Position numbers and translations under genes: made by a program. Source: Sporosalibacterium faouarense (lineage in GTDB: Bacteria > Bacillota > Clostridia > Tissierellales > VENL01). From it: 64,000 bases of DNA. The notes beneath the pieces were generated by a model that had not been told where the DNA came from, made no database searches, and was given only the letters and a program-made list of their open reading frames with translations. Where the stretch lies: assembly GCF_016765695.1 (NCBI RefSeq), contig NZ_JAETGO010000069.1, positions 1 through 64,000 of the forward strand, given 5' to 3'. Of the stretch, positions 24,297 to 34,046 are shown piece by piece; position 1 is the stretch's first letter; the number at the start of each line of letters is the position of its first letter.

Positions 24297-26075
24297 CTAT
24301 ATTGATTTACTTAAATCTATAAACTTTTCAATATCTTCTTTAATAAGATTTAGTGAACTTCTCCAAAAATCTACCGAGTGCACATCTATATTCATCATTT
24401 TGCAAACATCATAAATATCGTTTTGTCCTGTAGCTCTCAGTAGTTTATCATACTCTTTAACAAATAAATCTCCTCGTTTTAGGTACTCTGCATAAACTCC
24501 CTTAGCAAACAATAATCCAAAGGCGTATGGGAAGTTATAGAAATTTAATCCTGCATAATAGTAATGAGGCTTATTAGTCCACATATAAGGATGTAGGTAG
24601 TTATGGTCCAGCCCATGACCATATGATTCTTTTTGTGAATTAGTCATGATTTCCTTAAGTTCATTAACGGAAAGAGCATGATCCTTTCTCTCTTCAAACA
24701 GTTTGCTTTCAAATAAAAATCGACTATATATATCCACAATGACTTGACCATAACCTTGAATAGAGGATTCTAAAATACTTAAAGCTTCTTTATCATTTGC
24801 ATCCTTTAATGCAGCATTTTCAACAATAGTCTCACAGAATATAGAGGCAGTTTCTGCTACTGGCATTGTATAAGAGCTGTTAAGAACAGTTTCGTCATTT
24901 AAGCAGTGACCGTGATATCCATGACCAAGCTCATGGGCTAATGTAGTCATATTACTAAAGCTACCATTAAAGTTTGCTAGTATCCTACTTTCTTTTATAG
25001 AATGAAGGTTTGAACAGAAGGCTCCACCTCTTTTACCTTCCCTAGGTTCAGCATCTATCCATCTTTCTTCAAAAGCATTTTTTGCAAAATTAGCTAATTC
25101 ATCACTAAAGCTTCTAAAATTTTTAACAATATAGTTCTTTGCTTCTTCATAAGAAAATTCTATATCTACTTCTCCAATTGGGGCAAACATTTCATAGAAA
25201 GGAAGTCCATTTTCATATCCTAATAATTCAGCTTTTCTATGATAATACCTATGGAATGTAGGGAGACTTTCCTTCATAGCTGTAAGCATAGCATCCAAAG
25301 TTTCTTTATCCATTCTAGATTTAATAAGAGTTTCTTCTAAAGGTGATTCATATCCTCTCATTTCACATATTGTTAATACTTCTCCTTTTATACCATTTAA
25401 AGCAGCAGCCGAAGATTCTTCTATCTTCTTGTAAGCTTTTAATTCAGCTTCATATGCATTTTTTCTAACATTAGGGTCTTTATTATAAGCCATATTTCTA
25501 ACTACAGGCAAAGGAAGCTTTTTCTCTTCGTCATCCACTGTTATATCTACCATCAATGTTGAGGAAACAACATTTTGAAGATTTGCCCAAGCCTTTGAAC
25601 CAGTATTAGACATTTTAGAAATAAGGATTTCTTCTTCATCGCTTAATAGGTATTTAGCCTTACTAGCATTTTCTTTTATGTAGAACTTATGATTTTTTAA
25701 GAAGTCTGATGAAGATATAATATCATCTAAATTATCTAGAGTATTCAGCCATTTCTGAAAAGTAACCTCAGGTTTTGTCAGTTCAGTAGCTTTAGACTGT
25801 AGCTTATCTAAAATTTTCAATGCTTTTTCATTCTTGGCGTCAACTGAAGATGTTAATCTTGCAAATGCAGAAACCTTACTATATAGATTAAGACATTCCA
25901 TCTCTAGCTTAAGGTATTCTTCCATTTTTTTTGCTGCATTATTGGAATCCTCTAGATTGTTCTCTGACCAAGTTTTAATTTTATTGATCATATCAAAGCT
26001 TTTTTCTAAGTCACTATTAAAGTCATCGGATTCGAAAGAAGGGTATAATGCATCTAAACTCCATCTCATATTCAT
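24297..26075 (-). CDS. pepF: Oligoendopeptidase F (M3 family)
   Basis: The 592-aa cytoplasmic zinc metallopeptidase carries HELGH at residues 381-385 in TTLAHELGHGYHGH, with the third ligand expected in the following helix (ETASIFCETI). The N-terminus WSLDALYPSFES and the C-terminal HNYLHPYMWTNKPHYYYAGLNFYNFPYAFG (seen as YYYAGLNFYNFPYAFG) are typical of PepF. It cleaves peptides of about 7-17 residues. The ATG is preceded on the minus strand by TAGGAGG. It is a single gene, convergent with the flavoprotein. Confidence 0.95.
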   Translation of the reverse strand: MNMRWSLDALYPSFESDDFNSDLEKSFDMINKIKTWSENNLEDSNNAAKKMEEYLKLEMECLNLYSKVSAFARLTSSVDAKNEKALKILDKLQSKATELTKPEVTFQKWLNTLDNLDDIISSSDFLKNHKFYIKENASKAKYLLSDEEEILISKMSNTGSKAWANLQNVVSSTLMVDITVDDEEKKLPLPVVRNMAYNKDPNVRKNAYEAELKAYKKIEESSAAALNGIKGEVLTICEMRGYESPLEETLIKSRMDKETLDAMLTAMKESLPTFHRYYHRKAELLGYENGLPFYEMFAPIGEVDIEFSYEEAKNYIVKNFRSFSDELANFAKNAFEERWIDAEPREGKRGGAFCSNLHSIKESRILANFNGSFSNMTTLAHELGHGYHGHCLNDETVLNSSYTMPVAETASIFCETIVENAALKDANDKEALSILESSIQGYGQVIVDIYSRFLFESKLFEERKDHALSVNELKEIMTNSQKESYGHGLDHNYLHPYMWTNKPHYYYAGLNFYNFPYAFGLLFAKGVYAEYLKRGDLFVKEYDKLLRATGQNDIYDVCKMMNIDVHSVDFWRSSLNLIKEDIEKFIDLSKSI

Positions 26076-26373
26076 TAATTTGACCTCCTATTATTTTAAT
26101 TTGGTATATATATATTATAATACCTATTAATGTTAATTATTTCAATTTTTTTTCGAAACACGAAATAAATTTTGTGTAGCTTCTTAAGAAGAATATATCT
26201 ATAATGTGTACATATCAAAGTAACTGGTATATACTTATGATTAGAGTATTAATATGTTAATATAATGTATGAATGAAAAAATTGCATGAAATTTAATACA
26301 ATTTTCTAGAATAAAAAATGGTTTAGGTTGAATTCAATAAATCAACAATAACTAAATAGAGGAGGAGTTGTTT

Positions 26374-27474
26374 ATGAATATATATAAGTTTAGATTAGAT
26401 TATGTAAGGGAGAAAATGAAGAAGGAAGATATTGATGGGATTGTCCTCTTTCCTTCGTCGAATCTTTATTATATGACAGGATTTAAGACATTTCCTGAAG
26501 GAAGACTACTATTAGCTGTTCTACCTGTGGAAGGCGAACCATTCTTTGTTGCTCCTAAGCTATATGAGAGTCAGATAAAGAAAGATTCATATTATCAAGA
26601 AATGATATTATGGAAGGATGAAGAAAATCCTTATGAAGTTTTAAAAAATACAATGGAAGAAAAAGGAATAGATAAAAGTAAGTTGGCTGTAGATGATACT
26701 ATGTGGGCAGAGCAATTATTACATATGGCAGAGGTATTACCAGAACAAGAATTTGTACCATTAGGGAATATGCTTAATGGATTAAGATTAATAAAATCCC
26801 AGGAAGAGATAGAGAAAATACAGAAATCAAGTGATATAGTCGATGGAGTTATAGAGGAATTAAAGAAATATATTAAACCAGGAATGACTGAAATTGAAGT
26901 AGCAGCTTTTATGGAATTTGAAATGAGAAAAAGAGGCTCTGAAGGTCCGTCCTTTGATACCATAGTTGGTTCAGGTATAAATGGGGCATTGCCTCACTAT
27001 AATGCTGGCCAAAAAAAGATTGAATCTGGTGAATTTGTAGTATTGGATTTTGGTGCTACATATGAGGGATATTGCTCTGATACGACTAGAACATTAGCGG
27101 TTGGCGAACCTTCTGAAAAAATGAAAGAGGTATATAATATAGTTAAAGAGGCACAGGAATTAGGAGTAAAGACTGCTAGACCAGGAATAAAGGCAAAAGA
27201 GGTCGATAAAGCAGTTAGAAACTATATAGAGGAGAAGGGCTATGGTGAGTATTTCACCCATAGGACAGGTCATGGATTAGGATTGCAGGTTCACGAAGAT
27301 CCTTATATATCTGGAGTGAGCGAAATAGTGCTAGAAACAGGAATGGTATTTAGTATAGAGCCAGGAATATATTTAGAAGGTGAATTTGGAGTAAGGATTG
27401 AAGATATTGTTGTAGTAACTGAAGATGGTTGTGAAAGGTTTAATAAGACATCTAAAGAGCTTACAATTATATAA
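26374..27474 (+). CDS. M24 family Xaa-Pro aminopeptidase/dipeptidase
   Basis: The ATG at 26374 is eight bases after GAGGAGG; a TTG six bases earlier fits less well. The 366-aa protein has a creatinase-like N-terminal domain (about 1-130) and a pita-bread catalytic domain. The metal ligands are visible in VLDFGATYEGYCSDTTRT, HRTGHGLGLQVHEDP, SIEPGIYLEG and VRIEDIVVVTEDG. It should remove N-terminal residues before proline or split Xaa-Pro dipeptides. About 300 bp upstream, shared with divergent pepF, is AT-rich and must hold both promoters. Confidence 0.92.
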   Translation: MNIYKFRLDYVREKMKKEDIDGIVLFPSSNLYYMTGFKTFPEGRLLLAVLPVEGEPFFVAPKLYESQIKKDSYYQEMILWKDEENPYEVLKNTMEEKGIDKSKLAVDDTMWAEQLLHMAEVLPEQEFVPLGNMLNGLRLIKSQEEIEKIQKSSDIVDGVIEELKKYIKPGMTEIEVAAFMEFEMRKRGSEGPSFDTIVGSGINGALPHYNAGQKKIESGEFVVLDFGATYEGYCSDTTRTLAVGEPSEKMKEVYNIVKEAQELGVKTARPGIKAKEVDKAVRNYIEEKGYGEYFTHRTGHGLGLQVHEDPYISGVSEIVLETGMVFSIEPGIYLEGEFGVRIEDIVVVTEDGCERFNKTSKELTII

Positions 27475-27481
27475 TTACTAT

Positions 27482-27515
27482 TAAAGGTCTTCTCAATAAG
27501 AGGAGACCTTTATTC
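27482..27515 (+). terminator. Rho-independent terminator
   Basis: TAAAGGTCTTCTC pairs with GAGGAGACCTTTA over 13 bp (one G-U) around AATAA. Confidence 0.82.
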
Positions 27516-27651
27516 GTAGTAATATTTGACTGGAATGTAAAAATAAAGATATAATTGAGATTACAAGAGTATAAGAGTATTAAAAATCAGATTATATTGC
27601 GTATAACAGTAGGAATAATAAAAAAACTAGGCAGAAGAAAGAAGGTATGTT

Positions 27652-28212
27652 ATGAAAACAAGATGTGATTGGGTAACAGAAGATCCTTTATATATAGAAT
27701 ACCATGATAAGGAATGGGGAGTTCCTGTCCATGACGATAGGAAACTCTTTGAAATGATTATACTAGAGGGAGCTCAGGCAGGTTTAAGCTGGATAACTAT
27801 ACTAAGAAAAAGAGAAAATTATAGACAGGCTTTTGATAATTTCGATTACAATAAGATAGTTAACTATGATGAAGAAAAGGTAGAAAATCTTTTATCAAAT
27901 AAAGGAATTATTAGAAATAAGAGAAAGGTACATGCGGCTATTACTAATGCTGAAGCATTTATAAAGATACAAGAAGAATTTGGTAGCTTTGATAACTATA
28001 TATGGCAGTTTGTAGGAGGAAGCCCAGTGACTAATAACTGGAAAGACCTCGGAGAAGTTCCTACCATGACAGAAGAGTCAGAAGCCATGAGCAAAGATTT
28101 AAAGAAAAGAGGATTTAAATTTGTTGGGGCAACTATTTGTTACTCATTTATGCAAGCAGTTGGCATGGTTAATGATCATATAACTGATTGTTTTAGATAT
28201 GGGGAAGTATAG
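27652..28212 (+). CDS. tag: DNA-3-methyladenine glycosylase I
   Basis: The 186-aa base-excision repair enzyme removes 3-methyladenine from alkylated DNA. Diagnostic features are RCDWV and YHDKEWGVPVHDD at the N-terminus, LEGAQAGLSWITILRKRENYR, GATICYSFMQAVGMVNDH and the final HITDCF. The Cys and His at both ends form the structural zinc site. No SOS or Ada-type site was seen upstream. It precedes the S9 peptidase gene by 29 bp and could share its transcript. Confidence 0.95.
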   Translation: MKTRCDWVTEDPLYIEYHDKEWGVPVHDDRKLFEMIILEGAQAGLSWITILRKRENYRQAFDNFDYNKIVNYDEEKVENLLSNKGIIRNKRKVHAAITNAEAFIKIQEEFGSFDNYIWQFVGGSPVTNNWKDLGEVPTMTEESEAMSKDLKKRGFKFVGATICYSFMQAVGMVNDHITDCFRYGEV

Positions 28213-28241
28213 ATTAATTTTAAAATAAAGGAGCGATAAAA

Positions 28242-30266
28242 ATGGATAAAGAAAGATATCTAACCATTGAAGAAGTAGTATCTATTCCATTATTTACACA
28301 ACTAAATATTAGTGATGATGGAGAAAGCGTTGCTTTTGTTAAACAGACACCAGATTGGAAGGAAAATAAGTATAGAAATCATATCTGGATTTATGAAAAA
28401 AATAAGGAAAAAACGTATCCTTTAACCTCTGGAGATAATGAAAGTTCATCTCCTATATGGTCAGCTGATTTTAATAAATTAGCTTATTTAGCTAAAGTAG
28501 GAGATAAAGAAAAGGGGAAGAATCAAATATTTATCAAAGATAGAGATGGATACATAGGAATACAGGTTACAAATGAAAAGGAAGGTGTGAATAGCTTTAA
28601 ATGGGCTCCTAATAATAAAGGCTTCTATTATATTACTAAATCTTCAAAAGAGAAAGATATTGAAGATAGAAACGAATTTTATGGAGATTTCACTCATGTA
28701 GATAAAGAATATCATCAAAATTGTATATGTTATATAGATTTAAAAGATGGAATTTCAAAAATAAAAGAAGCTAAGAATACTTTTAAAAAAGTAAAAAGTA
28801 ATCATGAGGAAAGTAGTAAGGAAAATGATGACCATAGAGAAGAGTTATTTGGACAAAAGCTAATTGGAGAAAGAGATTTTTTCATTAAGAATTTTGATAT
28901 TTCTCCTATGGAAGACAAAATAATTTATTCCATAGCACCATCATCTGATATGAAGGATCTAGATGAAATTGAAATATACATATATGATATAGAGACTGGA
29001 GATAGTGATGCAATAGAAGTTGATGCAGTTCTAGGGAGTAAGGTGCTCTTCTCACCATGTGGAGAAAAGATATGCTATTTAAGGTCCAGAAGAGAAAAGG
29101 ATTATTATAAAAACAATATAACTGATAGCTTATTAGAAATACTTGATTTAAACTCCAAGGAAACTTCCCATCCTTTGAATGGAATAGATATAGATATCAC
29201 TTTAATTCAGTGGATAGATAAGGGAATTTTAATCAATTGGCAAGAAAGAACCAATTATCTTATCGGACTAGTTGATACGGATGGAAGAATAGAAATAATA
29301 GAAGATAGGGATGATTGTTTGGCGTGGGAGCCAACTATAACTAAGAGTGGTGACAATATTGCTTATACTAAGGCTAATTCAAAGGAAATATTTGAAGTAT
29401 ATCTAGATGGTAAAAAAGTAACAAGTGAGAACGAGCTACTTAGTGGAAAAGCAATTAGTAGTAAAGAAGTAATCTCTTGGGAAAGTAGTGATGGATTAGA
29501 GGTTGAGGGGGTATTGTCCCTTCCATCAAATTATGATGCTAGCAAAAAATATCCATTATTACTTGTAGTACATGGAGGACCAACATGGGCATCATTCCCA
29601 ATCCCTGCATTTAATAAGTATTATCCTATTGAGGAATTTGTAGAAAAAGGTTTTATAGTCCTGGAGCCTAATTATAGAGGAAGTTCAGGTTATGGAGATG
29701 AATTTAAGAAGGCTAATTATAGGAATCTAGGGTTGGGGGATTATGATGATATTATTTCAGGTGTAGATATATTAATTAAAAAAGGTATGGTAGATAAAGA
29801 AAAAGTAGGCATCATGGGATGGAGTCAAGGAGGATACATCTCAGCATTTTGCTCAACCTACAGTGATAGATTTAAAGCGATTTCTGTGGGAGCAGGTATA
29901 AGTAATTGGATCACCTATTACGTAAATACTGATATACATCAGTTTACTAGACAATATCTTGGAGAAAACCCATGGATTGATAAAGAAATTTATGAAAAAA
30001 CATCTCCAATGACATATATAAAGTCAGCATGTACACCAACTTTGATACAGCATGGAGAAAAGGATGCAAGAGTTCCTACTCCAAACGCATATGAGCTATA
30101 TCAGGGACTGCAGGATGTAGGAGTTGATACTGAACTTGTAATATTTAAGGGGATGGGACATGGATCGGACAAACCGGGATTTAATAGAGCTATAATGAAA
30201 CAAAATCTTATATGGTTCTGTCATCATATATTAGGTGAGAGTATAGATGACTTTAGAAAACTATAA
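28242..30266 (+). CDS. S9 family prolyl-oligopeptidase-like peptidase
   Basis: The 674-aa protein has an N-terminal beta-propeller (about 1-410) with repeating SxDGxxVAF-like blades and a C-terminal alpha/beta-hydrolase. The nucleophile is in GWSQGGYISAF, the acid in GEKDARVPTPNAYELY and the histidine in GMGHGS. HGGPTWASFP forms the oxyanion region. No signal peptide is present, so it is cytoplasmic. It resembles acylaminoacyl-peptidase or dipeptidyl-peptidase types; exact specificity cannot be read. It adds to a large set of intracellular peptidases here. Confidence 0.92.
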   Translation: MDKERYLTIEEVVSIPLFTQLNISDDGESVAFVKQTPDWKENKYRNHIWIYEKNKEKTYPLTSGDNESSSPIWSADFNKLAYLAKVGDKEKGKNQIFIKDRDGYIGIQVTNEKEGVNSFKWAPNNKGFYYITKSSKEKDIEDRNEFYGDFTHVDKEYHQNCICYIDLKDGISKIKEAKNTFKKVKSNHEESSKENDDHREELFGQKLIGERDFFIKNFDISPMEDKIIYSIAPSSDMKDLDEIEIYIYDIETGDSDAIEVDAVLGSKVLFSPCGEKICYLRSRREKDYYKNNITDSLLEILDLNSKETSHPLNGIDIDITLIQWIDKGILINWQERTNYLIGLVDTDGRIEIIEDRDDCLAWEPTITKSGDNIAYTKANSKEIFEVYLDGKKVTSENELLSGKAISSKEVISWESSDGLEVEGVLSLPSNYDASKKYPLLLVVHGGPTWASFPIPAFNKYYPIEEFVEKGFIVLEPNYRGSSGYGDEFKKANYRNLGLGDYDDIISGVDILIKKGMVDKEKVGIMGWSQGGYISAFCSTYSDRFKAISVGAGISNWITYYVNTDIHQFTRQYLGENPWIDKEIYEKTSPMTYIKSACTPTLIQHGEKDARVPTPNAYELYQGLQDVGVDTELVIFKGMGHGSDKPGFNRAIMKQNLIWFCHHILGESIDDFRKL

Positions 30267-30273
30267 AGAATAA

Positions 30274-30305
30274 AATAATCCAGCTAAATTTTTAGCTGGA
30301 TTATT
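30274..30305. terminator. Bidirectional terminator
   Basis: AATAATCCAGCTAA and TTAGCTGGATTATT form a perfect 14-bp stem with loop ATTT between the S9 peptidase gene and the convergent membrane protein gene. Confidence 0.82.
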
Positions 30306-30321
30306 AAATATGTGATTGTAT

Positions 30322-30909
30322 CTACAATTCTTTCTTTTTAGATTGATAATATGTTTCAAAGCATCTAAAAATTATTAGTAGTAATTCACAGAATAATTTC
30401 CAAATTATAATCCATAGTAAGTAAACTAGAATAAAAGAAATGAATCCACTAAAATTCATTAATGGTCTATATAGTGACTGACTATAGTGATTTAAATATT
30501 GACTTATAGAGATTCCTGGTATTGAAAATATTAAGACTCCAGAATAAAATAATATGTTTATTACTTTAGTGGCAGTTAATTTACCTATTGAAAACATTTG
30601 TGAAAACAATATACCATCTTGAACATTATTATCAAAGAATAGCTTCTGATTAAGCTTTCTCCAAAGTATCATTAATAAAACTAAAACTATAAATCCAATT
30701 ACAATACCAAGGAAAAGATTTGGTGAATTTGTTTTTCGTCCAATTATTTGATTATTACCATTGTATATTAACCTAGTTGTAGTAAATATTGTAGATACTT
30801 CACCTGCAATAATATATGCTAAATATATTATCATAGCACAACCAGCATAGAAGACTGCCTTCACTTTTCTTGATATATCATTATTAATCATAAAAAAATC
30901 TTTAAACAT
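30322..30909 (-). CDS. Membrane protein, DUF4282-like C-terminus
   Basis: The frame is open to 30972, but the ribosome site (GGGGGAGG) directs initiation at the ATG ending at 30909, giving about 195 aa. Four hydrophobic segments are seen: about 20-40, 70-90, 115-135 and 155-185. The end, WKLFCELLLIIFRCFETYYQ, resembles the last helix of DUF4282 proteins. Function unknown. It is a single gene, convergent with the S9 peptidase. Confidence 0.6.
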   Translation of the reverse strand: MFKDFFMINNDISRKVKAVFYAGCAMIIYLAYIIAGEVSTIFTTTRLIYNGNNQIIGRKTNSPNLFLGIVIGFIVLVLLMILWRKLNQKLFFDNNVQDGILFSQMFSIGKLTATKVINILFYSGVLIFSIPGISISQYLNHYSQSLYRPLMNFSGFISFILVYLLWIIIWKLFCELLLIIFRCFETYYQSKKKEL

Positions 30910-31096
30910 TCTATATCCTCCCCCATTTTTAAACACACTATATGTTAAATTATAGCAAATAAATATAGGCATAGAAAGTATAATATTAGAATATTGAATT
31001 TAAATAATTTTTCAACCTTCTAAGTATATATTTTAAATATCTTGAAAAACTTAAATAGAGAAATGATTTCACTAGAAAATAATAAAGGGTGATATG

Positions 31097-31600
31097 ATGA
31101 AAAATGCTATTTTTTTAGACAGAGATGGAGTTATTAGCGATAATACTAGACATGTAAATAAACCTAAGGACTTAATTATTTATGAAGAATCAAAAAAAGG
31201 AATGAAAAAGCTTTATGAAGCTGGCTATGATCTTTTTGTTGTAACTAATCAAGGGGGAATAGAGTTAGGCTATATGACCCATGAAGAATTAAATAAAATA
31301 CATGAACAAATGATAAAACACCTAAAGTCATATTGTAAGATAAAGGATATAAGATACTGTCCAGACTTTAAAAAGAAATCTACATGTAGAAAGCCTGAGC
31401 CAGGAATGATATTGGAACTGGCAGAAAAATACAACATAGATCTCTTGCATAGTTGGATGGTAGGAGATATGGATACCGATATTGAAGCTGGAAGAAGAGC
31501 AGGATGTAGAACTGCTAAAATAGGAAGAGTAAATAAGGAAGCTGATGTTAATGGTAAGGATTTGGAAGATATTGCTGATAGAATACTAAGCTATAGTTAA
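31097..31600 (+). CDS. HAD-IIIA phosphatase (GmhB/HisB-N-like)
   Basis: The 167-aa product has HAD motif I FLDRDGVI with the nucleophile Asp, then motif II VVTNQGGI. A Cys/His-containing insert (RYCPDFKKKSTCRKPEPGM) holds the motif III Lys and resembles the zinc loop of GmhB-type enzymes. Motif IV is WMVGDMDTDIEAGRRAG. It probably dephosphorylates a sugar or histidinol-type phosphate. Two adjacent ATGs (31094, 31097) follow AAAGGGTGAT. No heptose genes are nearby, so the substrate is open. Confidence 0.85.
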   Translation: MKNAIFLDRDGVISDNTRHVNKPKDLIIYEESKKGMKKLYEAGYDLFVVTNQGGIELGYMTHEELNKIHEQMIKHLKSYCKIKDIRYCPDFKKKSTCRKPEPGMILELAEKYNIDLLHSWMVGDMDTDIEAGRRAGCRTAKIGRVNKEADVNGKDLEDIADRILSYS

Positions 31601-31624
31601 AGGATTTATAAATATAAAAAGAGG

Positions 31625-31661
31625 AGCAGTGGTGATATATAGTATCACTGCTTTTTAAAGT
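31625..31661 (+). terminator. Probable terminator
   Basis: AGCAG and TGATA pair with TATCA and CTGCT, leaving a three-base bulge, and TTTTT follows. Confidence 0.65.
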
Positions 31662-31780
31662 TTAAGATAAAATATTTACTATTGGGATTTTTTACAAAGA
31701 AAAATCAGTAAACATTTGAAGGATTATGACGAGAATATGCAGAATCAGTAAATAAGATATAAAAACAGGAGGAAAGACCT

Positions 31781-34006
31781 ATGTTTATTCCCTTTTTTCA
31801 TAATCTATCAACAATTACGATTTTTGTTTTTTTAGCAATCCAGTTCAGGAGTTATATGTTTAAGAATTCCATAAGCAATAGGATACGAATAATTGCTTAT
31901 TCACTATTGGGCAGTGCATTATCTGTTTTAACTATTATTGATAATTTTACTTATAGAGAAATGATATTTGATTTAAGAACAGTACCAATTTTCTTAGTAT
32001 CATACTTTTTAGGATGGAGAGGAGCACTAATATCATGGATTTTACCTACTGTATATCGTTTTCACATTGGAGGACCCACCTCACTTCAAGGAGTATTAAA
32101 TGGAATAATTGTGCCTGCAATCATAGGTTCCATTTTGTGCGAAGTATATAATCCTGTAAATAACAAATCTATTTGTGATATTAAGAGAATAATAAAAGCA
32201 CTTCTACTTAGTAGGATAATAAATGCTGTGTTAATTTGGTTTACAGTAGATATTGAATTTATACCATGGCTTCAAATAAATATTATGATAACCATTTTTT
32301 CTATATTTGCTACGGTACTTATATTCCTAATAGTTAGTGATTATAATAAAAAGAAAGTTTTACAGGAAGAACAAAAACAAGAGCATGAGAGCATGAGGCT
32401 AATGGCTAATGAATTAGATAAAGCTAATAGCACACTGAATACAATAATTGATGTTATGCCTGTAGGGGTAGTTTGTTGTGATATGGCAGAAAATGTAATT
32501 TTGCATAACAGTACAGCTGAGACTATTATTGGGAGAGTAGGACATAAAATTCAGGAATCATACGATGATTATAGTGTTCATAAGCTTGATGGAACTCTAT
32601 TTTCTCAAGAGGAAATGCCAATAATAAAATCCATTAGACAGGAGTTATGTAGTAAAGATATAGAGATGCTTATAAAAAAGAAAAGTGATAGAGATGTTAT
32701 CATTTCTGTTTCAAGTAGTGTTATTAAAGATGAAGAGAACAACAACATAGGTGCAGTAGCAGTATTTCAAGATATTACTGAAATGAAGCAATCACAAAAA
32801 AAACTCAAGAGTGAAAAGGAAATAAATCAAGCTATATTTAATGCTATTACTGAATCATTATTATTAATTAATAATGAAGGGAAAATTCTTACGATTAATC
32901 CAACAGGGGCTAAAAGGTTAGACAAAGAAATTAAAAAAATAGTTGGTAAATCGATAGATGATATCGTATCTGATAGTATTAAAAGTAAGACAAAAAATAT
33001 TGTGGAAGAACTTAGAAAAGGTAAGAAATCAGTACAATTCCAAAGTTGTTTTAGTGATAGATGGTTTAAGAATGTTATTTATCCAGTTGTTAATGACTTA
33101 AATGAAATAACTAAGTTTGCAGTATTTTCTCAAGATATAACAGAAGCAAAAGAATCAGAAAAAGCTAATAGAGAATTAATTAATGACTTAAAAATAGAAC
33201 GTGAAATCCTTAAACAAAAGAATGAAGAACTATTTAAATTATATAAGAATCACTCCGTAGCTTTAAAAATATTAGAGCAAAATAATCAAGAGTTAAATAT
33301 TGCAGGTCATTCTGAAAAGAATTTAATTGCCAATGTTAGTCATGAGTTAAGAACCCCATTAAATATTATAATGGCTTATCTAGAATACTTTTTAGAAGAA
33401 AATGAGAGTATATTAGACGAAGAAGGCAAAGAAACCCTTGTTATTGTATATAATAATGCCAATAGATTAGTTAATATGATAAGGGACATGTTAAATATAT
33501 CAATATTAGAATCTGATAAAATGGAATTTGATTTTAATAGTGCCTGTATTAACTCTCTCATAAGTGAATTGGTTGAAGAAAGAAGAATGATAGCTGATAG
33601 TAAAGATATTAAAATTCATCTGAATGCTTTAAAAGATAATATAGAAATAATAACAGATAGTGATAGACTTAGACAAGTCGTGGGTAATATATTAGATAAC
33701 GCAATTAAATTTACTAATAATGGAGATATAAATGTAAATCTAGAAAATACTGATGAAAAGATAAAAATATATATTAAGGATAATGGGATAGGAATAGATG
33801 AAGAGCATATTAATAAGATTTTCGACTCTTTTTATCAAGTAGATAATTCATCTAAAAAAGAATATAAAGGAGTAGGACTAGGGTTAAGTATTGCAAAGCT
33901 TTTTGTAGAGAACTTGGGAGGTGAAATTGAAGTAAGAAATAATATTGATAAAGGTGCAACTTTTATTATTATAATTCCTGTGGAATGTTCTAATAATGAG
34001 AAATAA
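31781..34006 (+). CDS. Sensor kinase with LytS-type 5TM domain and two PAS domains
   Basis: The 741-aa kinase has five or six membrane segments in the first 190 residues with the 5TM-5TMR_LYT pattern (TIIDNFTYREMIFDLRTVP, RGALISWILPTVYRFHIGG). Two PAS-like domains (about 215-335 and 345-455) and a coiled coil come next. The HisKA box has H521 in VSHELRTP, and the ATPase has DNAIKFT and GVGLGLSIAKL. It lies 40 bp before the NtrC-type regulator and is its likely partner. The pairing is unusual, since this input domain is best known with LytTR regulators. AGGAGG precedes the ATG. Confidence 0.88.
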   Translation: MFIPFFHNLSTITIFVFLAIQFRSYMFKNSISNRIRIIAYSLLGSALSVLTIIDNFTYREMIFDLRTVPIFLVSYFLGWRGALISWILPTVYRFHIGGPTSLQGVLNGIIVPAIIGSILCEVYNPVNNKSICDIKRIIKALLLSRIINAVLIWFTVDIEFIPWLQINIMITIFSIFATVLIFLIVSDYNKKKVLQEEQKQEHESMRLMANELDKANSTLNTIIDVMPVGVVCCDMAENVILHNSTAETIIGRVGHKIQESYDDYSVHKLDGTLFSQEEMPIIKSIRQELCSKDIEMLIKKKSDRDVIISVSSSVIKDEENNNIGAVAVFQDITEMKQSQKKLKSEKEINQAIFNAITESLLLINNEGKILTINPTGAKRLDKEIKKIVGKSIDDIVSDSIKSKTKNIVEELRKGKKSVQFQSCFSDRWFKNVIYPVVNDLNEITKFAVFSQDITEAKESEKANRELINDLKIEREILKQKNEELFKLYKNHSVALKILEQNNQELNIAGHSEKNLIANVSHELRTPLNIIMAYLEYFLEENESILDEEGKETLVIVYNNANRLVNMIRDMLNISILESDKMEFDFNSACINSLISELVEERRMIADSKDIKIHLNALKDNIEIITDSDRLRQVVGNILDNAIKFTNNGDINVNLENTDEKIKIYIKDNGIGIDEEHINKIFDSFYQVDNSSKKEYKGVGLGLSIAKLFVENLGGEIEVRNNIDKGATFIIIIPVECSNNEK

Positions 34007-34046
34007 TATTTTTAATAATGATTTATCTTGATAAGGGAGGAATTGC

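Noticed and set aside
26285-26310. CodY-like AATTTTCTAGAATAA before the M24 peptidase
   Set aside because: Only 10 of 15 positions match.
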